64,000 nucleotides of DNA from assembly GCF_014596945.1 (NCBI RefSeq), contig NZ_JACVXB010000003.1, positions 248,001 to 312,000 of the forward strand, in the 5' to 3' direction. This stretch comes from Aestuariibaculum sediminum (GTDB taxonomy: Bacteria; Bacteroidota; Bacteroidia; Flavobacteriales; Flavobacteriaceae). Both the position numbers and the translations under genes were made by a program. Shown here in pieces: positions 16,173 to 24,040 of this stretch. Under the pieces are notes generated by a model. It saw only the letters and a program-made list of their open reading frames with translations, searched no databases and was not told the origin of the DNA. Numbering within the stretch: position 1 is the first letter of the stretch; the number at the start of each line of letters is the position of its first letter.

Positions 16173-16854
16173 AATTACTTATTCTTTTAAATTCCCCAAT
16201 ATCTCTCGTTTCTTTATTATTAGGCACATGACATTGTCTGCAATTTACACGTTCTGGATGTGTAACACGAATCTCTTTTGGAGCTGCTGGCCCTGCATGA
16301 CAAGCCAGACAATTTTCATGCATTTGAATTTGATGCGGAATAACTGGAGGACTACCATCTAAAGCATTATTTACACCCACTTCGGGAGCTTTTATTTTAT
16401 GAAAATTAGTTTCTTCAAACAAAGATTCTGTTACCTGCGCTACATGACATTGACGACAATTCACCATTTCAGGATGTGGCGTTACTGGAGCATAAGCATT
16501 AAATTTATCGACAAAACCTCCATTTTGATGGCATTTTAAACAGATATTTTCACCCATACCACGCTCACTGGCCACCGGATGCGGAATACTGGGTGGTGCA
16601 CCGTGAAATGCTCTGTTGTTATAAAATGTTTCTAATGTACGCTGATGATTTTCATCGACTGGCATATTGACGTAATCTAAAGCAAATTTTGAACGCTCAA
16701 AAACCCCAATCTCTGAAGGGATTATTGGCATTGGATTTTCATTTTCAATTGGAATGTAAGCTTCCTCCTGCCCTTCACGATAACTAATATTCCAGACCGC
16801 AACAAATGCCAGAAATAATATTAGAAACAAAGATATTATACCTATTCGCTTCAT
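16162..16854 (-). CDS. napB: NapB-like tetraheme cytochrome with internal duplication
   Basis: A 230-residue periplasmic or membrane-anchored cytochrome with one N-terminal hydrophobic segment (6-22). Two NapB-like dihaem modules occur in tandem. The first (about 84-138) reads 'HGAPPSIPHP', CLKCH (105-109), 'TPHPEMVNCRQCHV' (haem at 133-137). The second (about 167-210) reads 'GSPPVIPHQ', CLACH (182-186), 'THPERVNCRQCHV' (haem at 205-209). Standard NapB has only one such dihaem module and delivers electrons to NapA. Its ATG overlaps the napA stop by four bases, which supports tight coupling with NapA. I call it napB on this basis, noting the doubled haem count. Confidence 0.8.
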   Translation of the reverse strand: MKRIGIISLFLILFLAFVAVWNISYREGQEEAYIPIENENPMPIIPSEIGVFERSKFALDYVNMPVDENHQRTLETFYNNRAFHGAPPSIPHPVASERGMGENICLKCHQNGGFVDKFNAYAPVTPHPEMVNCRQCHVAQVTESLFEETNFHKIKAPEVGVNNALDGSPPVIPHQIQMHENCLACHAGPAAPKEIRVTHPERVNCRQCHVPNNKETRDIGEFKRISNYDE

Positions 16855-19178
16855 ACTTTTTCTACTTTAACGGCACATTTTTTATAATCGGGTTGCTTTG
16901 AAATCGGACAAAAAGCATCGAGTGTTACATCGTTTATTAACATATTTTCATCAAAGAAAGGCACAAATACCTGATTGCGCTCCGGAACGCCACGCTCATT
17001 AACCGATGCTGGTAAAATAATTTCACCGCGTCGCGTCGTTAATTTAATTCGATCACCCGTTTGTATCTGCATTTCTTTGGCTTGCTCCGGATTCAACTCC
17101 ACATACGCATGTGGCATGGCTTTATGCAACACTGGAATTCTTCTCGTCATAGATCCTGTATGCCAATGCTCTACAACACGTCCGGTGCATAACCAGAACG
17201 GGTAATCATCATCAGGAATTTCAGGAGCCGGTTCGTATGGTCGTTGCCATATAATAGCCTTTCCATCCGGGTTTCCATAAAAATGAAATTGCTCACCATT
17301 ACTACAAGCCGGATCGTAATCGGCATTAAATCGCCATTTTGTAGATTTCCCATTCACATAAGGCCATTGTGCTCCAGGTTCGGCTTTTAAAACTTCTAAA
17401 GGCGCCATAGCGTGCTTATTACCTTCATGATGCCTTCTATACTCATTGTAAATTTCTTCTATATGAGTATCTTCATTATAATAGAATTGTTTTTCGTAAC
17501 CTAAACGTTTAGCCACCTCAACAATTTGCCAGGTATCACTCATAGCTTCACCTGAAGGTTCTATCATTTTTTCAAAATATTGAGTACGACGCTCCGAATT
17601 TCCATACATCCCCTCCCGTTCTATCCACATGGCAGAAGGCAAAATTACATCTGCAATATCGGTTGTTGGTGTTGGGTAAATATCTGAAACCACAATAAAT
17701 CGACCTTCTTTTTCACAAGCATCGCGATAACGCTTCAGTTTTGGCATAGTCACCATAGGATTCGTTACCTGAATCCACATAAACTTAATATCTCCCCTAT
17801 CTAAAGCTCGAAACATCTCTACGGTATGGTAAGATGGTTTTGCTGGAATATTTTCTGCTGGAACATCCCAAATTTTTGCGGCAAACTCTCTATGTTCTTT
17901 ATTTGTTACAACGCCGTGAGGTAATTTGTGTGTTAGCGTCCCAACTTCTCGAACTGTACCGCAGGCACTGGGTTGTCCTGTTAACGAAAACGGACTATTA
18001 CCCGGTTCTGAAATTTTCCCTGTAAGTAAATGGATATTATAAACTAAGTTATTAATCCAAGTCCCTCTGGTATGCTGATTCATTCCCATACACCACAGAG
18101 ACATAACCTTCTTATTAGGATCTCCATAATAAGAAGCCATGTATTTTATATCTTTAGCTGAAACCCCTGAAATTTTTGCTACTTTTTCAGGCGTATAATC
18201 TTGTAAAAAAGTTTTAAAGGCTTCAAAAGTGATTCCCTCTGGCTTATCGTCAAAGCTGTAATGATCTTCTAAGCCATAGCCCATATTGGTAAGTCCCTTT
18301 TTAAAATTACAATGCTTTTCAACAAAAGACTTATTCACCCAGCCATTATTAATAATTTCATAGCAAATCGCATTAGCCACTGCTAAATCTGTTTGTGGCT
18401 GAAAAATAATAGACCTATCTGCCGCCATACTGGTACGCGTTGTACGCGTTGCAAAATCGATAATCTTAACTCCGCGTTTTAATCGCTGATCTAACAACCT
18501 AGAGAATAATACCGGATGCATTTCTGCCATATTATTACCCCAAAGCACAAAAACATCAGCATGATCTATATCATCATAGCAGCCCATGGGCTCATCAATA
18601 CCAAAAGAAGTCATAAACCCGGTAACCGCACTCGCCATACACAAGCGCGCATTAGCTTCTACATTATTTGTACCAATACACCCTTTAAATAGCTTAGAGG
18701 CTACATATCCATCAGGAATAGTCCACTGTCCCGAACCGTAAATAGATACTGCATCTTTTCCATGGTTACTTATAGTCTCTTTCATTTTAGAAGCAATTAA
18801 ATCAAGTGCTTCTTTCATAGAGGTTTCTACATACTTCCCGTTTTTCTTAATCAAGGGTTTTGTTAATCGATCTTTACCATAAATAGATATCACAGAATGG
18901 TAGCCTTTAACACAACACAAGCCTTTGTTAACAGGAGATTTAGGGTCTCCTTTTACCGCAACTGCTTTGCCGTTATCAATACCAATTAAAACACCACAAC
19001 CTACACCGCAAAATCTACAGGGTGCCTTTTTCCAATCTAAATTTGCATTTTCAGGAAGATTCCTTTCTTGTTCTTCCGCAAATAAAATCCCTGGAAACAT
19101 AGTGGCTGCAGCCGTCATAGCCGACATAACGGCCATTTTTTTTATAAATTCACGTCGGTTGGTTAAGGAGGTATACAT
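16851..19178 (-). CDS. napA: Periplasmic nitrate reductase catalytic subunit
   Basis: Reduces nitrate to nitrite in the periplasm with a bis-MGD molybdenum centre. The 775-residue product has a twin-arginine signal (NRREFIKK at 7-14, followed by a hydrophobic run to about 34), a [4Fe-4S] motif with Cys54, Cys57, Cys61 and Cys88 or Cys89, and the molybdenum-ligating Cys180 in ANARLCMASAV. Downstream come the expected molybdopterin-binding segments (for example DIYPTPTTDIADVILPSAMWIEREGMYGNSERR, and the C-terminal GRVVEHWHTGSMTRR). Length and landmarks match NapA rather than assimilatory NasA or NarG. napD lies 2 bp upstream. Confidence 0.95.
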   Translation of the reverse strand: MYTSLTNRREFIKKMAVMSAMTAAATMFPGILFAEEQERNLPENANLDWKKAPCRFCGVGCGVLIGIDNGKAVAVKGDPKSPVNKGLCCVKGYHSVISIYGKDRLTKPLIKKNGKYVETSMKEALDLIASKMKETISNHGKDAVSIYGSGQWTIPDGYVASKLFKGCIGTNNVEANARLCMASAVTGFMTSFGIDEPMGCYDDIDHADVFVLWGNNMAEMHPVLFSRLLDQRLKRGVKIIDFATRTTRTSMAADRSIIFQPQTDLAVANAICYEIINNGWVNKSFVEKHCNFKKGLTNMGYGLEDHYSFDDKPEGITFEAFKTFLQDYTPEKVAKISGVSAKDIKYMASYYGDPNKKVMSLWCMGMNQHTRGTWINNLVYNIHLLTGKISEPGNSPFSLTGQPSACGTVREVGTLTHKLPHGVVTNKEHREFAAKIWDVPAENIPAKPSYHTVEMFRALDRGDIKFMWIQVTNPMVTMPKLKRYRDACEKEGRFIVVSDIYPTPTTDIADVILPSAMWIEREGMYGNSERRTQYFEKMIEPSGEAMSDTWQIVEVAKRLGYEKQFYYNEDTHIEEIYNEYRRHHEGNKHAMAPLEVLKAEPGAQWPYVNGKSTKWRFNADYDPACSNGEQFHFYGNPDGKAIIWQRPYEPAPEIPDDDYPFWLCTGRVVEHWHTGSMTRRIPVLHKAMPHAYVELNPEQAKEMQIQTGDRIKLTTRRGEIILPASVNERGVPERNQVFVPFFDENMLINDVTLDAFCPISKQPDYKKCAVKVEKV

Positions 19179-19180
19179 AC

Positions 19181-19444
19181 TTAATTACTTTTAGGTGTAT
19201 CGAATCCTGAAACCATTGCTAAAAGCTTTAAGCTTTCAATGGCCTCGATTTTTTCTTTTAATATATCGTCTTCGGTATTGTTATTTGTTTCAGTAACTAC
19301 GATTACCAAATCATTATTTTCAGCAGGAATGACTTCGCAACTACTAATAGAACTAAGTTCATGAACTAGCTCTTGTTTTTTTCCTTGGTGCGGATGAGCG
19401 AGGTAACTTTTAATTGGCATAATGCATCTATTTAAATAGGACAT
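19181..19444 (-). CDS. napD: NapD-like maturation chaperone
   Basis: A small protein (87 residues) ending 2 bp before napA. NapD binds the NapA Tat signal and guides cofactor loading. The product has the ferredoxin-like alternation expected for NapD: 'MPIKSYLAHP', then 'LVHELSSISSCEVIPAENNDLVIVVTE', and 'EAIESLKLLAMVSGFD'. An internal ATG at residue 9 (MPIKSYLAHPHQGKK) would align better with NapD proteins and may be the true start. Sequence similarity is modest, and position is strong support. As first gene of the operon it follows a non-coding region that must hold the nap promoter. Confidence 0.8.
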   Translation of the reverse strand: MSYLNRCIMPIKSYLAHPHQGKKQELVHELSSISSCEVIPAENNDLVIVVTETNNNTEDDILKEKIEAIESLKLLAMVSGFDTPKSN

Positions 19445-20020
19445 AAAAGTCCTCTAAGTTAATCTAAAAAAATTAATTTTCATCATCTATTTTCAATTTA
19501 CAATCAATATAAATAAATATAAATCAACTCTTTAAATAAAACACATATAAACTTAAACAAAAATATGTGAAGTAATTACTAATCCATTTTAGACAATTTA
19601 GTTATAAGGCAACCTTTGATTTACCATAAAACACATTTATTTTCAGTAATTTTAATCGAGAGTTTTAAAACGGGTATTTAGAAAATTAAAAGAATAAACC
19701 TCATCATATATTTAATCTAAAAAATTCTCTATATAAGCGTGATTGTAAAACTAAGGGGGGTAAAGCAAGAGGGTAACACGCTAAAGCGATGTTACGGTTT
19801 TCATTCCTCTCGGAAGTCCTATAAATACTAAGATTTTAAAATTTGCTTTATTTTATAGTCTCTCATTATTTCGTAAAAAATGCGCTCAGACCAGTAAAAT
19901 CAACGATTTTTTTACTAAAAAATGAGTTTTATGAGCTCATTTATGCTTTGATTAATAATTCTTCTTTATTTTCATAAGCATCCTTTTTTAATTTATAAAG
20001 ATGTATTTTATATAAAAAAC
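19445..20020. other. Non-coding island interior between napD and the integrase
   Basis: About 575 bp with no supported gene. It must contain the leftward nap promoter. A CAAAAATA at 19558-19565 reads TATTTTTG on the minus strand and could be its -7 element, but no -33 TTG lies at normal spacing. A G-rich patch (aaggggggtaaagc) and several short inverted repeats lie near 19735-19810. I see no 28-bp NsrR-like palindrome here. Confidence 0.4.
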
Positions 20021-20075
20021 AATTTCCTTTCAATACACTCCCGTGACCTTTCGAGGAGCGCATTGAAAGGAAATT
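20021..20075 (-). terminator. Rho-independent terminator of the integrase gene
   Basis: A perfect 14-bp inverted repeat (AATTTCCTTTCAAT and its complement) encloses a 27-nt arm that can pair further (CTCC with GGAG). On the minus strand it is followed by GTTTTTTATA. It lies 36 bp after the integrase stop. Confidence 0.75.
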
Positions 20076-20111
20076 CATTCTAAGACTAAAAAATATTGTT
20101 TGAGGCAATTT

Positions 20112-21332
20112 CTAAATCTCAGCTGTTCGTTTTTCCAGCTTTTGATGTAGACTTCCCATATCTTCACTAATTTTACTCTCTACTACTCTTGCATAAATCT
20201 GAGTCGTTGATAATTTAGTATGTCCTAATAATTTTGATACCGTTTCAATCGGCACTCCGTTAGAAAGCGTTACAGTTGTAGCAAAGGTGTGCCTAGCTAC
20301 ATGAAAAGTTAAATTCTTTCTAATTCTACATACATCAGCAATCTCTTTTAAATAAGAATTCAATTTCTGATTAGAAATACCTGGAAAAATGGTTTTCTTC
20401 GAGACAGATTCAGGATGACTTTCATACTTTTTAATAAGTGCTAAAGCTTTTTGTAATAAAGGTATTTTAATAGGAACATTGGTTTTCTCTCTTTGTGAGT
20501 GTATCCAAAGCTTACCATCAATACCTAAACACAAATCATTAGGAGTTAATTGCATTACATCTCCGTACGACAGCCCCGTATAGCAGGCAAACACAAAAAG
20601 ATCCTTTATCAATTGAAGTCTGGCAATATCAAAAGATTTATTTTCTAAAACTTCTAATTCTTCAGCCGTTAAAAAGCAACGCTCCTTTTTATCATATTTG
20701 GCTTCAAACTTCATAAAAGGGTCTTTGACTATCCATTCCATTTTAAAAGCTAAACTTACCAGTTTTCTTAAGCGTTCGATATGCTTCATAACTGTATTAT
20801 TGCCCATATTATCCTGAGCTTTTAAAAACCGCTCAAAATCAATAATGAATTGATAATTTAACTCAGATAGATACATATCGGTTGTACCATATTTCAATTT
20901 TAAGAACTTAAAAATGTATTTGTGTGTTGTAAAATAGTTCTTTTGGGTACCCCACCGCAAAGTGGACTTCATATGGATATTATGATAATCAATAATATCC
21001 GTTAATGCCTGACGAGAGTCATCCTCTCCAAAGTATTGGGATTTAATAATACTGGAAGTAATGAGTTTACCATCTCTTTTTAATTTTTGATAAACCTCGA
21101 AGAGATCGACATTAACCTGCTTTAGAAATTCATTGAGTAATTTAGCTTCATCACCTAAGCCTTTTAGTCGACTTTTATTAGAATCCCATTCCGAAACAAG
21201 GACTTTTCGTTTTAAGGATAGTTCGGCTCGTTTACCATTAACTGTAATACGAGCATAAAGGGGTGCTTTTCCGTTTTTGATACTGGATTGTTTCAGCCAA
21301 AACAGAACACTGAAAGTTTGTGTGGTTTTCAT
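20112..21332 (-). CDS. int: Tyrosine recombinase/integrase, IntDOT-like
   Basis: Catalyses site-specific integration and excision of the island. The 406-residue protein has an arm-binding domain (about 5-90), a SAM-like core-binding domain (about 105-205) and a catalytic domain (about 215-390). Active-site residues seen are Lys283, His344 and Arg347 (FHVARHTFATT), His371 (LLGHTKLSTTQ) and the nucleophile Tyr380 (TQIYARV). The first catalytic Arg is missing: the motif reads YTGLSYGDV with Ser255, as described for the CTnDOT integrase. Downstream comes its terminator. Upstream are the arm-site-like repeats and the tRNA-Pro target. Length is normal and the frame is intact, so it may be functional. 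Confidence 0.93.
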   Translation of the reverse strand: MKTTQTFSVLFWLKQSSIKNGKAPLYARITVNGKRAELSLKRKVLVSEWDSNKSRLKGLGDEAKLLNEFLKQVNVDLFEVYQKLKRDGKLITSSIIKSQYFGEDDSRQALTDIIDYHNIHMKSTLRWGTQKNYFTTHKYIFKFLKLKYGTTDMYLSELNYQFIIDFERFLKAQDNMGNNTVMKHIERLRKLVSLAFKMEWIVKDPFMKFEAKYDKKERCFLTAEELEVLENKSFDIARLQLIKDLFVFACYTGLSYGDVMQLTPNDLCLGIDGKLWIHSQREKTNVPIKIPLLQKALALIKKYESHPESVSKKTIFPGISNQKLNSYLKEIADVCRIRKNLTFHVARHTFATTVTLSNGVPIETVSKLLGHTKLSTTQIYARVVESKISEDMGSLHQKLEKRTAEI

Positions 21333-21385
21333 ACACTTTTGTTTTTAAAATTGAACATTAGAAACAAAAGCCAAATCAAATTGCT

Positions 21386-21424
21386 CGGTTACCTTTTTGA
21401 CGTTTTTAAATGTGGTAACCGAAT
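21386..21424. repeat. Candidate integrase arm sites, right end
   Basis: CGGTTACC at 21386-21393 and TGGTAACCGAAT at 21413-21424 form an inverted pair, 54 bp upstream of the integrase ATG. The second copy is identical over 12 bp, and in the same direction, to the site near the island's left end. Confidence 0.5.
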
Positions 21425-21476
21425 AGGTCAATTTTTATTTAAATGAATTCAAATAATATGAATCCCTAAAAACGAC

Positions 21477-21510
21477 AAAACCTTGATAATCATTAAATTA
21501 CCAAGGTTTT
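21477..21510. terminator. Hairpin downstream of tRNA-Pro, island-borne
   Basis: An inverted repeat with 14-bp arms (AAAACCTTGATAAT and ATTACCAAGGTTTT, one mismatch) and a CATTAA loop. It has A/T runs on both sides, so it can act bidirectionally. It lies inside the island, 24 bp past the 3' end of tRNA-Pro, and probably replaces the original tRNA terminator now found at the far end of the island. Confidence 0.65.
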
Positions 21511-21533
21511 ATTACTTATTGATCTCTGATCTA

Positions 21534-21548
21534 GTCGGGGTGGCAGGA
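21534..21548. repeat. Island proximal attachment repeat within tRNA-Pro
   Basis: GTCGGGGTGGCAGGA covers the 3' terminus of the minus-strand tRNA-Pro gene and is identical to the copy at the left edge of the island. Integration at the 3' end of a tRNA keeps the tRNA intact, which is seen here. Confidence 0.8.
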
Positions 21549-21609
21549 TTCGAACCTGCGACCTCCTGCTCCCAAAGCAGGCGCGATAACCGGGCTACGC
21601 TACACCCCG
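21535..21609 (-). tRNA. tRNA-Pro (anticodon TGG)
   Basis: The minus strand folds into a cloverleaf: acceptor CGGGGTG with CACCCCG, T8-A9, a D arm starting GCGTAGCC, an anticodon arm CTGCT-TTGGGAG-AGCAG exposing TGG, and a T arm GCAGG-TTCGAAT-CCTGC. The discriminator base is A. CCA is not encoded (CTA follows), as is common in Bacteroidetes. Its 3' end is the integration site of the island. Confidence 0.96.
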
Positions 21610-21733
21610 AGTATAATGGTTATCACATTACGGGCTGCAAAGATACTCGTTTATATGAAATACACAACCATTTTTTTAAAATTATTTCACCTTTATAAAA
21701 ACCTAATTTAACTACCTTAGCATTTCCCTAATT

Positions 21734-24028
21734 TTGACTAAAATTTTGCAATCTTACAAATACTTCATAACGACTTTATTTTTAATTACTAACCTATTTT
21801 CAATGGGGCAATCAGTAGGTGTTATTAAGGTTATCGATGGAGATTCTGGTTCTCCCATTTATGATGCCGAAATAAAACATGTTAACAGTAACGATAAACT
21901 CTACACAAACCATCAAGGTTTTGTAGAATTACAAAAGTTTGGCCATTATCATATTATAAAATCAGGCTATATCGAGCAGGTTTTTAATATTCAAAAAAAC
22001 ACTACTATAGTTCAGATATTTGCAAACCCCTCCGAATTAAACGAAGTTGTTATAAATGCGAATCAAATTTCTAAACCTTATAAATCTAATTATGCCGCAA
22101 CCCAAATAATAACTTCTAAGGATATAAAAAGAGGCAATACTATTGAATTTGCTTCTGTACTAAATAGAAGCCCTGGTATTTTCATGCAAAGTGGAGCACT
22201 AAATACCAATCGTATAATCATTAGAGGTATCGGATCAAGAAACTTATATGGCACATCAAAAATCCGGGCTTATTTTGGCGACATACCACTTACCACTGGT
22301 AATGGCGAAACTACAATTGAAGATTTTGAACTTGGCACCATGGCGCGAATGGAAATTATAAAAGGTTCTGGTTCCAGCATTCATGGTGCAGGTTTAGGCG
22401 GTACGATTAATTTAATTCCTAAATCAGCTTTATTAAACGAAACTCGCATCGAAAACCAATTTACAATCGGTTCATTTGGATTGTTTAAAGATTTAATAAA
22501 TTTAAATTTTGGAACCAGCAAAACCAGTTTCAACACAACGTACAGCTATACATCAAGTCAGGGTTATAGACAAAATAATAAGTATAAAAGACAAAGCCTT
22601 ACCTTAAATATAAACCACTATTTTAATAAAAAAAACGACATAACTATACTTGGCAGTTTCTCCGATGTTTTAGGTTATATTCCTAGCTCGATAAATGAAG
22701 ATACTTTTAACAATTACCCAACCCAAGCGGCTCAAAACTGGTTGGATGCTAAAGGTTATGAAGACACCAATCGTGGCATTTTAGGGTTATCGTGGAATCA
22801 TCAATATAGCGAAAAGCTAACGCATAAAACCAGCTTATATACTACAGCACTAAAAGCTTTCGAACCTAGACCTTTTAATATTCTTTCTGAAGAAGCCATA
22901 GCCATTGGTATACGTTCGCGATTTCTTGGAAATTACAAAAATTTTAACTGGACTCTTGGAGGTGAATTTTTCAACGATTTTTACACATGGAAAACTTTTG
23001 AAAATAATTATCAAGACTTTCCAGAGGGATATGGCAGCGTTAAAGGCAACTTACAATCGAATTATAAAGAAAAACGATATTATTACAACTTTTTTTTTGA
23101 GGCTAATGTCAACATCACCCAGCAAACAGAACTTGCTTTTGGCTTAAATTTTAACGAAACATCGTATCATCTTATTGACCGATTTCATGCTGGCTCAGAA
23201 AATAACCAATCGGGCAGATATTCTTTTAAACCTATATGGTCTCCTACTTTTGGAATTACCCATAAACTATCAAAAAATAGTAATTTGTTCGCTAACGTAA
23301 GCCACGGATTTTCTCCTCCAACCACAACAGAAACATTGCTACCTAGTGGATTAATTAATCAGCAAATTAAACCAGAAACGGGATGGAATTATGAAATTGG
23401 CACTAGAACAATCCTATTAAACAATAAATTAAATGGCGAAATTTCGGTCTACCGAATGGCTATAAGCAACTTACTAGTGGCTCGAAGAACAGGTAATGAC
23501 GAATACATTGGAGTAAATGCAGGCAAAACTACGCACGACGGTTTAGAATTACAGATCAATTTTAAAGCCGTGAATTCTGAATCCTTAAATGTATCCGTTT
23601 TCTCGAATTACAGCTTAAATCATTATAAATTCAAAGAATTTATAGACGGCAATAATAACTTTTCGGGAAATGATTTAACAGGAGTTCCTGATGAAGTTAT
23701 AAATTTAGGAATAGATATAAATTCGCATCATGGCATTTATGGAAACATTAATTTTCAGCATGTTGGACAAATACCTATGAATGACGATAACAGCCTTTTT
23801 ACAAAATCATATAATTTAGTTAATTGTAAATTGGGTTGGTTAAAAAACCTTAATAAAAAATTAAATATAGATGTTTATTTAGGCATAAATAATATATTTG
23901 ATAAAGCCTATGCATCCCAAATTCTAATTAATGCAACAGGTTTTAATGGGAGTCAACCCAGATATTATTACCCTGGATATCCTATAAATTTCTATTCAGG
24001 TTTTAATTTAAATTACAAAATCAATTAA
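21734..24028 (+). CDS. TonB-dependent outer-membrane receptor, FecA-like
   Basis: A 764-residue receptor. A signal peptide and a short carboxypeptidase-regulatory-like domain (about 30-95, with IKVIDGDSGSPIYDAEI) precede a plug (about 110-230, LNRSPGIFMQSGALNTNRIIIRGIGSR) and a 22-strand barrel ending in NLNYKIN. Such receptors import siderophores, cofactors or glycans across the outer membrane using TonB energy. It leads what looks like an operon with a sugar dehydrogenase and a cytochrome c. The start is a TTG: the first in-frame ATG would remove most of the signal peptide. The substrate is unknown. Import of PQQ or of a metal chelate would suit the neighbours. Confidence 0.88.
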   Translation: MTKILQSYKYFITTLFLITNLFSMGQSVGVIKVIDGDSGSPIYDAEIKHVNSNDKLYTNHQGFVELQKFGHYHIIKSGYIEQVFNIQKNTTIVQIFANPSELNEVVINANQISKPYKSNYAATQIITSKDIKRGNTIEFASVLNRSPGIFMQSGALNTNRIIIRGIGSRNLYGTSKIRAYFGDIPLTTGNGETTIEDFELGTMARMEIIKGSGSSIHGAGLGGTINLIPKSALLNETRIENQFTIGSFGLFKDLINLNFGTSKTSFNTTYSYTSSQGYRQNNKYKRQSLTLNINHYFNKKNDITILGSFSDVLGYIPSSINEDTFNNYPTQAAQNWLDAKGYEDTNRGILGLSWNHQYSEKLTHKTSLYTTALKAFEPRPFNILSEEAIAIGIRSRFLGNYKNFNWTLGGEFFNDFYTWKTFENNYQDFPEGYGSVKGNLQSNYKEKRYYYNFFFEANVNITQQTELAFGLNFNETSYHLIDRFHAGSENNQSGRYSFKPIWSPTFGITHKLSKNSNLFANVSHGFSPPTTTETLLPSGLINQQIKPETGWNYEIGTRTILLNNKLNGEISVYRMAISNLLVARRTGNDEYIGVNAGKTTHDGLELQINFKAVNSESLNVSVFSNYSLNHYKFKEFIDGNNNFSGNDLTGVPDEVINLGIDINSHHGIYGNINFQHVGQIPMNDDNSLFTKSYNLVNCKLGWLKNLNKKLNIDVYLGINNIFDKAYASQILINATGFNGSQPRYYYPGYPINFYSGFNLNYKIN

Positions 24029-24040
24029 AACGGAAACCAA

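Larger units (their letters stand above)
2886..21548. mobile_element. Denitrification genomic island integrated at tRNA-Pro
   Basis: Several independent signs mark a single integrated element. A 15-bp direct repeat (GTCGGGGTGGCAGGA) occurs at both ends, and the right copy is the 3' end of an intact tRNA-Pro. A tyrosine integrase lies about 200 bp inside the tRNA end. The 12-bp word TGGTAACCGAAT occurs about 60 bp inside the left end and about 110 bp inside the right end, as expected for integrase arm sites. All nitrate, nitrite and NO reduction genes in the window fall between the repeats, and unrelated genes lie outside. I see no relaxase, conjugation or plasmid replication genes, so any transfer would need helper functions. 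Excision competence cannot be judged from sequence. Confidence 0.8.

Noticed and set aside
21483-21698. An open plus-strand frame across the tRNA-Pro region, reading ...VGVAGFEPATSCSQSRR...
   Set aside because: It is the antisense translation of the tRNA gene, a well-known false protein in AT-rich genomes. It has no start context and overlaps the tRNA.
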